From Phlyctochytrium arcticum (taxonomy: Eukaryota > Chytridiomycota > Chytridiomycetes > Chytridiales > Chytridiaceae), in NCBI GenBank assembly GCA_025602905.1, contig JAHLKI010000050.1, positions 1 through 64,000 of the forward strand: a stretch of DNA of 64,000 nucleotides. Reading direction: 5' to 3'. This document shows, piece by piece, positions 10,956-22,453 of the stretch. The position numbers and the translations under genes are program-made. The notes below the pieces were generated by a model. The model was not told the origin of the DNA and made no database searches. It saw only the letters and a list, made by a program, of their open reading frames with translations. Position 1 is the stretch's first letter; each line of letters opens with the position of its first letter.

Positions 10956-11807
10956 ATGCCAGACTTTGAACAACTCTCCACGATCGGGGCCGGAGCTGCA
11001 CTCGCCTGTGTCACAGTTCTTTTGACTTTCCTGGAAAGCATTGAGAAAATCAGAGTCTCTCACCTCAAGTACTCCATCGTAGCATGCCTGGTGTCGTTTA
11101 CCATCGCCATGAGCTTTGCGGCTGCCGCCTGGCGAAGTTTATTCCAAGGCGACGCTCCCGGTTTTGCGAACCGCATGATTGGCGCAACCGCATTCTACGA
11201 TTTTGGATTTACCATGCTCACCTATCACTCGGCGTACCGAACGATTCGCATCTGTTTGCCATTTTATCGACACGTACACTGGGCGGCAGCGGGTGTGGCC
11301 CTGACGCAAGTGGTCGTCCACGCTTCCGCAGCGTACTTTTGGGCTAGCAACATGTTGGCAAACTTTGGAACGCAGGTTGACCCAACCAGTCAGAAAATGG
11401 AAGTCGTGGTTCTGGTCTACTACTCGGTCATCGAATCGGTACTCTTTGTCATTACCCAGTACAAGATCATCGAGACCAAGGCATCAACTATGGCCGGTGG
11501 GGCTACCACCCGGCTCAAAGCTCTCATGTACCTGTCCGGATCATTGCGCTCCGTAGCGTACATTGCCAACATCTGTATGGGATTTGTCGCACTCGGAAAT
11601 ATGCTGCCGGTAACAAGTCACTGGAATTTCCCCCTGTACGGCCCTCCGTTTCTGGTCGTCATCATTCTGACGGATTCTGGACGATTCCAGAATTGTATGC
11701 AGACTCTTACTGGCGAACAAAACAAAACATCATCGCACAGCAGGTCCGAGTCGACCAAGACTCCGAATACCAAGCGTGTGAGCGGGTCGCGTCTTGATAC
11801 TGCCTAG
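10956..11807 (+). CDS. Seven-transmembrane protein, tandem copy 3
   Basis: An intact, intronless 283-aa copy of the protein at 4329, with the same seven membrane segments and Ser/Thr-rich tail. The frame is open upstream to 10773, but the ATG at 10956 is chosen. It is the start shared by all copies and lies after the conserved promoter block (TATATAAAGC near 10861). Differences from copy 1 are mostly conservative and lie in loops and the tail (the last 20 residues differ most). Retention of two intact frames suggests selection. Function is not assignable from sequence. Confidence 0.8.
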   Translation: MPDFEQLSTIGAGAALACVTVLLTFLESIEKIRVSHLKYSIVACLVSFTIAMSFAAAAWRSLFQGDAPGFANRMIGATAFYDFGFTMLTYHSAYRTIRICLPFYRHVHWAAAGVALTQVVVHASAAYFWASNMLANFGTQVDPTSQKMEVVVLVYYSVIESVLFVITQYKIIETKASTMAGGATTRLKALMYLSGSLRSVAYIANICMGFVALGNMLPVTSHWNFPLYGPPFLVVIILTDSGRFQNCMQTLTGEQNKTSSHSRSESTKTPNTKRVSGSRLDTA

Positions 11808-12073
11808 ACACGCCCTTTTGGAGTGGGAGATAGATAGAATATCTAAATCTATCTTAGAAGATTTAGTTCACAGCATCTTTTTTTCATTTTAACCAATACA
11901 ATCATCAGAATCTTATACCCTTTAGTTACGATACATTTCATAAAATGCATTCCCACATCCATAAATTCACTACCGAAAATCGTAGTTTATGGCGACCCTC
12001 TTGTGTGCAGGAAGTGGCTATTATGGAATTTCAGTGATTTTGCAAGTAAAACCATGACTATCATCATTCAAGG
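11808..12073. repeat. Terminal duplicated flank and array breakpoint
   Basis: The 3' flank of 7TM copy 3 matches those of copies 1 and 2. It continues into the block that elsewhere precedes a PH fragment (compare 9350-9490), ending abruptly near 12073 at ATCATTCAAGGATGG. The following sequence is unique and leads to the dynein gene, so this is the right-hand breakpoint of the tandem duplication. Confidence 0.65.
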
Positions 12074-12245
12074 ATGGTACTTACAGTTGTACTTATTCCA
12101 TTCAGGCTTCCAACCACTCGAGAAGCGAAAGCTCAAACGAAACGAGTAGCGTGGCTTAGCGACGCGTCGCGTTGCTTGTGTCAGCATCGCCCTTCCATTC
12201 AAGCAGCCTGGATTTTTGATCTACAGGTCAACCTGAACATCAACA

Positions 12246-15200
12246 ATGGCCGAAACGGAGTCGCCAACAGGCCCACCAGTGGAATCTGAAGCACCAATCC
12301 AGCAAGTCGAAATCGAGCCACCTCTACCCCCACCATCTGCATCTGCACCCGCCACAACCGAACCCGCACTCCCATCCACTCCAACCCCCAAACCACCTGC
12401 GATTGCCAAATCCCGAGCCGCTTCCCGTGCCCAACTCGCCAAATCCTCCTCACGCGTTGCGTCAAGGGCAAATCTGAAAAGTGGTGTCTCGGGAGCCGAT
12501 GTTCGACGTCCATCAGTGGCTTCGACTGTAGGCAGCGTCCCCGGCACCGCGTCCGGAAAACCATCCAAACGACAGGCACCACCGGCCGCACCTGCCTCGG
12601 ATGACAATGCTAGTACAGCTGACCCTCACCATCTTACCACGGCGGATCCGCCTGCATCGGCTGGACCCGCCACTCCACCCCCTGGCATCCTTCCCTTGTT
12701 CCTTACCTCCATGACCCAAGATTTGTTTAAAATCCGCTCGGGAGAAGATGTGACGGCTGAGAAACCCATCAAACTTATTCCCAAGACTGATCTGATGGCT
12801 GACTTGACGGCCCGATTGGCGATTGGAGACTTTTATCCTGCCAAGCAGGCGATTATGGTATGCACCCTGTTCTCATGCAAAAACTAGGATACAATGACAC
12901 TAATTCTCATATTTTCTTGACAGGACTTTCCGGGCGATGAGATTCTCGTGCATTATGACGCCGACTTCAAGTATGGCCAAAACTTTTACCTGTGCATCAC
13001 AATCGAAGCGATGGACAACATTCTACGGGTATGCCCCCCTGCATCCTTACTCAGGGATGGTTGTTCTAATGCCCATATAGCCGGTTGTCGAGGAGTTGAC
13101 GGGCGAGGCCGCACCGGGAGGAGTCGCGGCAGCCAAGAAACCGATCGTATCTCAAAAATGGGAATCCCTCGGAAGTGAAAAGGAAGTTGAAAGTGATTGG
13201 GTCGTAAACAATCGGGATTTGGTATGGGAAATTTGTCGTTATTTCCAATTTCCTTTCTCTCCAAACTGATCATACTTTTTTTGGTGGATTAGATTGAAGT
13301 GAACGTGAGTCGCCGCCGGAAACTGTTCAACCAGCAATATAAGTTTGGGGATCGAGATGCCCATGACGGGTTTCTGGAGTGTCGACCCTTCAAAGATCCC
13401 AATTTTGATATCATGCGAATGGAAATCTCGACCGGGTCGCAGGCAGTCCCGGAAGTCGTCGAATCAGCGGTGCAAACGGCCTGGTAAAACTTTCAACTCA
13501 CTGCCTTTGACACATTGCTCGGGAAGTTCACTCGGCTTCTATCTGCTTAGGTTCCGCCCTCTCAACTTTGCAGCGCAGTATGAGCCAATGACGCTTTCAA
13601 AACCAGAGCAAGAAGCCATCCTCTCCACCAATGAAATTTCAGATTTTGTGGAATCGGTCGCTATTCGGTATGCTCTTTGCATCTTTCTCTTTGCTCAACC
13701 CCCAATGGCTAATGTATGATAGGTTTGAAAAAGCTTTACAGCAAAACAGCATTGTAGATATTTTTGAAGATGACTATGCGGCATTGGGAGAAGAGGATGT
13801 GGCTCTCGAGCAAGGATCGCAAACTCACTTACAGGTAATGTCGTGGCTTTCGACGGTCAGAGTTCTGGTCATTCTTAACCATGTGGTGAAACAGGAATAC
13901 CAAAGTTTTACCGACCTCAAACATAGCAAGGACAGATCTATATCATGTACAGATTGGCATCCCACCATCAAAGGCAAATGTCAATGTTCCAATTATTCCC
14001 GAGTTATGTCCACTAATGACATGACGAATTTTCAGGCGTGGTAGCCATCTCTTGTACGGAACGTATGTCGTTTGACGAACGAGTCGAGCGAGGGTTGTTT
14101 TTCCGCTCGCGACGTGCTCTGATCCTTGTGTGGAGTTTCCATGACCCGATTCATCCGCAATTGATACTGGAAGCACCGGAAGATGTGCTCTCTTTCCAGT
14201 TCAATCCGAATGATCCAAATATTATTGCTGGGGGATGCATTAATGGACAGGTATGGGCCCATGCTTTCTTGATGGTGCGTAGATCCATGAGTGGAAGTAT
14301 TGATGTTTTATGTCTAAGGTGGTGTTATGGGATATATCTGAGCACCATGACAAGCTCAAGATTTCGCGTAAAACCGCCAACACAGATCCGACCCAACAAC
14401 AACAACCACCACCTGAACAGCAACAGCAAGAGAAAGATACGAGCGGTACCGAAAAAGTAACAGAAACCATGGTCGTGCACTGGGTAGCCGTCTCGTCCAT
14501 TGAAGCCAGTCATCGAAGTGGAATTACTGATGTCCAATGGTTACCCCGCAACATGGAGCTCTCTCATTCCGGCGAAATATTGCCCCCAAGCGAACATTCA
14601 CAGGGGTACCGACAGCTCTTGACGGCGTCTTTGGACGGAACTGTCGCGTTTTGGGACACGCGGTCAAAGAAGGACCCGCGGCAGTTGGATTTGGTCTGGC
14701 GGCCGTTCTTGCGCGTGCCGCTCAGTGCGATGGATAACACGTTTGACTACAGTTTGAGTAAAGTGTGTTTCCGAAGAATAGGAGGAGGGGATCGAGTGGG
14801 TGGTGGGGCTGGAAACAGTAAAAGCGGTCAACAGGGTAGTTTGGGGCGAGCGGGTGCATCGGGTGAAAATGATGGAGGCGGAGGTGGTGCAGGAAATGAT
14901 GGAGGGAGTTCGACTCGTGCTGGGGGTATGGTTGGGGGACCCTCTGATGAGGGTGCTGGTGGGGCGGAAGGCACGGAAAGCTCAACACCCCCTCCGAAAC
15001 CGGCCACTGCGACCGCAAAGGATAAAGCTGAAGCGGCCCTCTTTTCGAAATTCTATTGTTCGACCGAGGAAGGCGACCTGATTTATTCTGATTGGGTTGC
15101 CGAAAAGGCTAGTGAGGAGAAAGGTATGGCTCCGACTGTTGTTTACTTTCCAACATTGGCGGATCTGATATCAGTATAGCGTCCCGGGTGGAACATGCCT

Positions 15201-16255
15201 ACAGTTATCATTTTGGACCTTTGAGCGATGTGCAGCGGTCGCCCTTCTTTTCCGACATTATTCTCTCGACCGGCGGATGGTCATTCTATATATGGCGCGA
15301 GGGGGTGACGGTACGTCTTTGAATAGACTAGATGCTACTGCCATCACAAATGTCTAACTCTATGCGGCACCACACAGACCGGTCCCCTTTTGGCCAGCGC
15401 CCCATCCTCAGTATATGTCATTTGCGGACGGTGGAGTCCTACTCGACCTGGTGTATTCTACCTCTCAAAAGCGGACGGTAGCATCGAAGTATGGGACCTC
15501 CTCGACCGATCGCACAGTCCATCCAGCGTGCAAAACATATCGGGGTCGCCCATCTCGTCCATGTCGATTCGCCAATATCCCGTCAAGTCGTTGACGCATA
15601 ATCAATTTATTGCGGCCGGGGATGATGAGGGGACTTTACATATTTTGGAGGTTCCCAGGAACCTGACGCGACCCAACAAAAACGAGGTATAGGTTACACT
15701 CTTTTTGCCTTACAGTTCAGCATGGCTGACTTTTTCTTTGTTCCAAAGTTTGCATTTGTGAGGTCGTTTTTTGATCGCGAAGTGCGACGGTTGGGGTATG
15801 TGCGGAGCCGCAAAGAGTTTCGGATTCGGGAGCGATCAAAGTTTGAGCAGGCCCAAGTAGAGGCTCTTGCTGCGCAGGTTGGTATCCAGCTCTTTTCTCA
15901 GAGTCATTTCCCACGATTCACAATTTGAATATGAATAGGGAGCAAAGGCAGCAGCCGGTGCAGGCGCTGCAGCGGCCGCCGCTGGGTCGGCCCCAATTGC
16001 ACCCCTGGCACGTCCGGCGGGCTCGGCCTCGGCAGCAGCAGGTGCGCGGCCAGTGTCGGCGCGCGCCGCTGCTTCGGGTGGGTCGGGCGGAAGCGGTGGC
16101 TCCGAAGACGATGAAGAGCGCCTAGAAGCAGAATATCAGAAAATGGAAAGAAAGTGAGTTTTGTGTTTTTGATACTCAGCTACCCAAGCAAAGAAGGCTG
16201 ATTTTCTTGAAGCTTTTTGGAAATGGAAGGTTTAATCCCACTGGAAGCGTCTTGA
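12246..16255 (+). CDS. Axonemal inner-arm dynein intermediate chain (DNAI3/WDR63, IC140 type)
   Basis: Fourteen exons (12246-12857, 12924-13028, 13081-13221, 13293-13483, 13551-13667, 13723-13834, 13895-13973, 14036-14250, 14319-15123, 15180-15310, 15378-15686, 15749-15877, 15939-16153, 16213-16255) give 1067 aa. The Ala/Pro-rich N-terminus (about 150 residues) precedes the family's conserved part: the DFYPAKQ and HYDADFKYGQNFY region, a QQNSIVDIFEDD region, then WD40 repeats. The repeats include SCTDWHP, LVWSFHDP, ITDVQWLP, ILSTGGWSFYIW, TRPGVFYLSKADG and IEVWDLLD. The basic coiled C-terminal part has FVRSFFDREV and a terminal EFLEMEG-like motif. It forms part of the inner-arm I1/f dynein in motile axonemes, assembled in the cytoplasm. 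Odd points: a GC-AG intron (13974-14035) and Gly- and Ala-rich insertions in exons 9 and 13. Confidence 0.88.
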
Positions 16256-16358
16256 GCAAAACAAATGAGGTTTCAATTGTACATAGTGTGTAACATAATT
16301 TATTGGAGTGAGTTGAAAAAAAAGATTGTCTGGAATTAAAGGAAAGGGAGAACGGGCT

Positions 16359-17192
16359 CTAACCACCGTTGACGATACGGGTGTAATGAGGATCTATGTC
16401 TTTAGGTTTGGTGGTGGATGCGAGTCCAGCGAGCGCCATAATGCCTGCCAATGCTGAAGGGGAAAGGTTAGCTATTTGTAATGGTAGGGTTTTCCAAATC
16501 ACGTCGTACCAAAGGTCTGGGCAGCCATACGCGCATTGATGATTTTGAGGTCCCGACCAATATCTCGCCGCTTCCAATTGTAAGCCAGTGTTCCTGCCAG
16601 TGTTCCAATCCAGCCCCATCCTAAATGATACGACATCAATTTCTGAAAAGTGCGGATGTGCTTTCATGTCCCTTACCAATAATCTGATAGCGGTGGTTGT
16701 GAAGCATATCAGTCAATGTGTGCTGGGCATCCGGCAAGCTGCTTGCCAAATCCTCCTTTTTCGTGACGGAGAATTTCATAGCATAGTCAAGATCTGCGCG
16801 AATCGCTGCTCGATCTGGGGCGATAAACATTAGTGAGTATAAACAAACAAAGGAGCAAGATCAACTTTTGAATGAATGCATACCTGTGACGGTAAAGAAA
16901 ACGGCGGTGGGTATCATAAGACCGATAAACGTCTGTTTCAAATCAGCAGTGAGCAATCCGAGGCATGATCAAGCTCTCCTCAGCTTGTACCTACCTTGAA
17001 GGGGAGAGAAAGTCGCTGGTATGGGCGCAAGTACTTTTGCGCCAGCAATGAGCCGGCCAAACTGGCGGGAGCCGCAACCGCCAGTGCTTTGGTGCCTTGC
17101 CAAAGGACGGCACTATGCCGGGCCTCACGGTCGGCCGACGGAATGCGTGAGTGGGGATCAAACGTATCAAAGGATATTGGGTTTGACGACAT
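16359..17192 (-). CDS. HIG1-domain mitochondrial protein, Rcf2-like
   Basis: Five exons on the minus strand (17192-16995, 16932-16884, 16814-16677, 16620-16510, 16453-16359) give 196 aa. The N-terminal half has a hydrophobic segment and a conserved-looking YLRPYQRLSLPFK. The middle has HNHRYQIIGWGW, then a second hydrophobic segment. The C-terminal half carries a HIG1-like core (RRDIGRDLKIINARMAAQ) and a final hydrophobic segment. Architecture, length and the QARM/NARM-AQ motif match fungal Rcf2. Rcf2 is an inner-membrane factor associated with cytochrome c oxidase and the III-IV supercomplex. A proton-motive role is known for the family, not shown here. It is convergent with the dynein gene, about 100 bp between stops. 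The start ATG opens an exon with good donor sites. Confidence 0.7.
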
Positions 17193-17710
17193 GTTTTGCT
17201 GTGTTGAAGTTTGCGGTTACTGTTCAAAGTAAGTAGTTGCTGTGGGTCTCCTCTGGTAGTAAGATAGTTGTGTGTGGGAATGGCGACGGGAGGGAAGGAC
17301 GAGCAGCGCTGCTTTAAATAGCAAAACCCCGCTCCGGCAATTTCCGCCGTGACAACGCGTTCGCGTATCCTGACTCATGCCACACAAAGGGAAAAATCAA
17401 AATCCCGGGCAGCATCGATTTTGTATAAATAGCTTGCTCCGGGATGCTCCGCCGGAATTATTAATATTTAGCACGGCCAATAGGAGACGGCGGCGAGCTA
17501 TACGATTCATGGCCGGGGTATTGAGCACAGGAGACCGGCCAAGGGACATCTGTGGAAGGAAGCCATGCCAGCGGAAGACGGAAAGTTGGGACAAAGGGAT
17601 GCCAAGTGGGGAATCAGATGTGGATTGACATGAAAATGCCGAGACGATCGTATATATATATAAAAGAGAGAGAGGAACAAAACCTGCGCTGCAGCTTCTA
17701 GAGAGAGAGA

Positions 17711-18589
17711 CTAGACACTGTACATGTCCTGATTCGAGAAGCTGAACGAAAGAGTTTAGCATCAAACATATGGAGTGGGAGTAAAGTGTGTGCGTACCTA
17801 GAGTTCTTGCGCAGGGCATCCGAGTGCACCTGGTATCCAATCTTGTCACCCTCGCCCATACCCAGAACCTGCTTCCAGTGCTGTCCACATCGGATAACCT
17901 CGTCTGCGCTCAACGCCGTCTTGGTCCATAATGAAAGACGATCAGCGGATTTTCGGCTAGAGACGACAATACCGCAAATTTCATCGCTGTCGGGGAAGGT
18001 CTCGCCAATAACGGCCAAGATGGAATGCAGCCACATTTGGTCAAGGTCCCCCCGCTTGCTTTTTGGCACTTGAATGACCCACTTTCCACCGTTGGCGTTC
18101 TGAGGGTCTTCCCACATTGGTTGGATACCCTCCTTAAAGATGTGGTAATTGCTTCCATGTGCCAGAGACGATGCTTTGACAACATTGTTGTATACACTGC
18201 ACATGAGAATCTTAGTATACTTGAGGCAAAGCAACACTTTCGCACACAACATACCCCCAAAAGTCTTCCACTGCGTCTACTGTAATCAAGTTTTTCAGAT
18301 TGTTTGACCAGTTGTGCAGATTTGTGCGCTTTGCTGGGTTGTCAAACCAGATTGTCCATCGATTTTGGAGGGGGTGTTTGGCATTAAAGTTCTTGGGGTC
18401 GTCGAAGATGGTGGTAAAGGAGTTGATGACGGCGTCGTCATCGGCGAGCTGCTCGTCCTGGGATAAAGATGGGTTTGACGGGTCTTGTGGTGGGAGATCG
18501 GACGCGGAAGTGGTGGATGATGGGGGATTGGTCTTGCCGTTGATGAGAGACTCTTCCGGGTGGGAGATTTGGGAGTTCTCGGTAGCCAT
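17711..18589 (-). CDS. Translation initiation factor eIF4E (cap-binding protein)
   Basis: Three exons (18589-18255, 18196-17798, 17741-17711) give 254 aa. A Ser/Asp-rich N-terminal tail of about 75 residues precedes the eIF4E fold. Visible are the HPLQNRWTIWFD start, the cap-stacking tryptophan in VEDFWGVYN, the second stacking residue in GIQPMWEDPQN, GGKWVIQVPK, and the IGETFPDSDEICG, SLWTKTAL and KIGYQVHSDA motifs. It binds the m7G cap and recruits eIF4G in the cytoplasm. The upstream ATG in frame at 18661 is disfavoured because the added residues are non-conserved. The last exon is short. An alternative acceptor nine bases downstream would extend the gene to 17698 with a different tail. 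A TA/GA repeat (17648-17710) lies just after the stop. Confidence 0.92.
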
Positions 18590-19035
18590 GATTTCAAGTG
18601 TCAGCGTTTGTTTTGCGAGAGAGAGATGTTTTTGCGAAATGAGTTTTGGGCCGTTGCTCAAGTAGAAAAACGGGCAGCTAAGCAGCAGTCGGGAACAAAA
18701 GTGGCAGCGGTGGCAAACGTCGTCGTCGTCGTAGGATGAATCCGCTGGTTCTCGTCTGGGATTTCACAAAAAGACACTGAGCAAATGCCGATAATCTGCG
18801 TTGCCAAAAACTCGACTTTTGCAAATCACTTTTCCGCGCCAGGAGAGTCGGCTGCGGCCAATCAGCTTGGCTGTGGCGCGGTTGCGCAGTCGTCTGTCAT
18901 TTGGCCGCTTCTGGCTACATTACTGCGTAGGGTTACGGAGGGTCGGATTTCGGAGATTTCTGGTGGGCAGAGAGATCAGTCTGCAGCAATATCCCAATAA
19001 GAAACAAATTGACCAGGCCGTGCTTAGAAGACAAG

Positions 19036-19462
19036 ATGGTCTCGCTTACAGTGCTTACCAACAAGGAAGAGGTGTGTTTTCGCTGGCAGCTGTTTAATAA
19101 GAGACTCCTCTCACTAACTTGTCAACCCCAGGAAATGGTGTTTAACAACCTCAAAAAGAATGCAACAACAAAATGTGCCAAATACTTGGAAGGTATAGAG
19201 TAGAGCTACAATCCCAAAGTTACCCCGGCTCATGATCCCAATCCTCCATCTCCCTAATTTAGACCTCGCAACCTGCACGCGAAGCAAGACGCTGACAGTC
19301 TACTGGGCCTGCCAATCAGAGAAGCGGATCCTGAACGATTGCCTGTCGCAATACACGACCGAAGATCATCGAGATGTTTTACGAAAGGAAATGGTAGAAA
19401 AGAAAAAGGCTTACTTGGCCGCAAATCCTCATGCCGCCCGTCAACAGCCGCAATCATCATAG
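19036..19462 (+). CDS. CMC1-family twin CX9C mitochondrial protein
   Basis: Three exons (19036-19071, 19132-19192, 19263-19462) give 98 aa. The product has two CX9C motifs in the expected order: C-AKYLEDLAT-C (joined across intron 2) and C-QSEKRILND-C. This is the coiled-coil-helix-coiled-coil-helix fold imported into the intermembrane space by Mia40 and oxidised there. Flanking residues (TLTVYWAC, then DCLSQYT) fit the COX-assembly factor CMC1 group, which acts on Cox1 maturation and copper delivery to complex IV. The C-terminal tail is Lys/Gln-rich. The gene is divergent from eIF4E. A further short upstream exon cannot be excluded. Confidence 0.8.
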
Positions 19463-19923
19463 GGCTCTCAGAACATCCCTTGGGATTACACCACTACTGC
19501 GGCTTCCTCTGAATCTCCCACGAGCCGTGCCGAAACAGCATACCTACTATCGCATTCGACATTCCATCCCATCTGTGATCCATTCAGGATCATCTTTCTT
19601 GTACATAGATTTGGGGCTCTCGACCCGTTTCACGCTTACCTATACCTGTACCATAGAACGGCATGCACTACATACATGTCGCTACTGACTGATACCTTTC
19701 CATCCTACATGTCCTCCTCCTATTCTTGGTCTCATTTAATGAGGATTTTCTCTAATCGGATTAATGCAGCAAATCCCGAAGTCGCTGGAATTTATTAGCA
19801 AAAGGAGCTGCTTGGGTCGTGACGTGTTGTGGCCTTTTGACAAATTCCAATACAATCTCCCTTTGACGGCGGCAGCAAATAAAACATTTAACAAGTTCTT
19901 CTTTCTAACCACCAGGGCCGCCC

Positions 19924-22453
19924 ATGAGTAGCTTCGATGAAGGCTGCAGCCAGCCGATCTGGGAACGCCGGAATCGAGACTCGCTCGGATCCCTGTCCAA
20001 GGCCTTGACCCAATCCCCCGATTTCGCGTCGGTCATGGCAGCCAGCATGGCAGGATCTGCTAACCGGCCTTCCCTGATATCCAATCCTTGGGATGCCAGT
20101 ACTGCTGCGGAGATCTTGGAAGGTGCGTTTTTTCATCTTGGACTTTTGGACTTTCCCCAAAGGGTCCTGGCTCGCTGTCATTTGGCATTTGTACGTCACG
20201 AATAGTGGTATTAACCCCCTACTTTCTATCACGTACATATAGCAGCAGGCTCGGGGGCAAACGACGTTCCGGATCTACCAGCAAGTCACTACGACCTCCC
20301 ACCCAGCCTCTTTACCCGTACATCCCCGCTCGACAACACTACCTCCCTCATATCCCCGACTCAGAGCACTCTGTCGCTCATGCAGCACAACAGCTCCTCG
20401 TCTTTGGACTATGTCTCTCCCACTGAAGCTACTCACACGGTTGAGCCAGACCCCGACCCCTGGCAAGCCACTATCCCAAAATTGGACATTACATTGGGAG
20501 CCTCTATACCTGCCAAGAAAGCGGATTCCTCGAGGGAAGGCGGCGCTTCTCCACTGAGAAATGAAGGATCAAAGTCAAGGCGCAGTCCCGGGAAGAATGC
20601 TACCCTATCACGACTACCAGATACATCCGCTCAAAGTGATATGGATGACGAGACATTTCCCAAACCCGATGCGTCCTTTTTATATTCGGAGCGCATCAAA
20701 GTATGTGGTGGAGGTGGTTATCCTGTCATTGCACATTTATGGAGATTCCCCAAATTCACAGGTCACAATAGCCCCGGAGAAAGGCGGATTGGTGTTTAAG
20801 CACGTCAACTACATTATTGAATCCCAGGTACTTGATCCCTTTTGTGTATGTGTAAGGTTGCAAAATACTCACAGGTGGTTTTCTTGCAGGAACGCCGCTG
20901 TACTGTCTTGCGTCGGTACTCTGACTTTCTATGGCTTTTGGATGTTCTGACTCGAAGATACCCCTTTCGCATGAGTAAGTGTTCATGGTGCATCTTGGAG
21001 CTTGCTTACTGCCGATTCTAATCATTCTCTTAGTTCCCGCAGTAGGTTCAATCTGTTTTGAATCGAAAGAAAAGATCTGCTAACCCTTCTTGTACCCGGC
21101 AGCTTCCTCCAAAAAGAGTCAAAGGTGGGTATATCTATTCAGTACTGCATTGTCACACCTGATTCTTATACTCTCAACCCCTCTAGCCGACCAGTCATTT
21201 CTAGAGCGCAGGCGACGAGCATTATCGCGGTTCATAAATCTAGTCGCAAATCATCCAGTCTTGCGCGAAGATGACAGCGTCATTGCATTTCTGACGGTCG
21301 AAATGGTGGGTTTCAACAGCTCCCTCGTCATTATACCGCAAGCTTATAGTCGCAACAAAACAGGACTTGAATTCGTTCCGAAAAAAGGCTACAATTAACT
21401 ATGATGAGGAGATACCACACTTTAATCTGGACGCTTTGAGTGCCCTTCCACCTGATCTTCCTGCCCGCATTGTGTCTTTTAAAGGAAACCTTGATTTCTT
21501 CATTGTACAGTTCCGCGATTTAGCCACTTTGATGGAACGAATTACTATGCGGGAGGATGGTAGGTCCCTCTTCAATCTAGATATACAACCACACCTTTTT
21601 AAATGACATTCCAGCGAATGCGATGGATACTGCTCGTTATGGCATGATTCTGAGGTAAGGGAGCCTTTTTGCCGTAGGCGATACATCCAGCTGATCCAGA
21701 ACTGTAACAGCAAACTCACCGAGAGGACGGACTGCACCAAACAGAATTGCTCCAGCTGCCCCGTCCTAATTGATGGATACAAGGACCTCTCTGAAGGATT
21801 ACAGCGTGTAGGGCGCATAAAGGACGAGGAGGTATGCTTTGCAAAATATAGGATACTCACTTTTTGGGGTCACGTTGATGACTAACATTGAATAACAGGC
21901 TCAATCTACATTTGATAACTTGGTCGAGAGTGTCAAAATGTTTCGGGATCTGTTGATTGCAGCGCAAGTAAGCCCATATAAACGTCTCTTGGTTCGATCT
22001 GCTCGGGAACTCACACTGTTCATAGGAGCTGTTCTTGCGACAAGATAGAGCCCTCTCTGTTCTCAACATTGACGTTCTCAACAAACGTATTGCATCACAC
22101 GAAACCCGCCTCCGGGAAATTCAGGGTGATAAGGCAAACCCCAAAGAAGCCGACAAGCTCAATGCGGCTCATGCCGCTGATGTGCGGGAAGTCGAATTGC
22201 AAGGGCAACGCATTGACCTGATCCGATTCTGCGCCTGGCAAGAACTCCAGTATTACCATAAACAAAAGGCCTTTTTATCGCTCATGTACCAGGAGTTTGT
22301 CAGTGAGAAAATACGGTTTACTTCACATTACTCTGAGGTGAGCACACAACTTTTTTCGTGTTTTGTTGCCACGATGCTCACTAACTCTCATAGCTTTGGA
22401 AATCACTGGCATCCTCTGTATTTGAACTGCCCACGGCCGAGTTTGCCACATAG
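19924..22453 (+). CDS. Sorting nexin Mvp1/SNX8 type (PX-BAR)
   Basis: Thirteen exons (19924-20122, 20243-20700, 20762-20827, 20890-20974, 21034-21041, 21103-21124, 21187-21305, 21364-21559, 21615-21654, 21711-21831, 21899-21967, 22026-22337, 22394-22453) give 584 aa. The disordered Ser/Thr-rich N-terminus of about 230 residues is followed by a PX domain. It contains [41 protein letters not shown] and [16 protein letters not shown], with the RRYSD and PPKR residues that contact PI3P. The C-terminal half is helical and BAR-like, ending [13 protein letters not shown]. Mvp1 works on endosomes in retromer-independent recycling and vacuolar sorting. Exon 5 is only 8 nt (21034-21041) and is required to join the PFRMIP and ALPPKR parts in frame. 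Confidence 0.88.
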
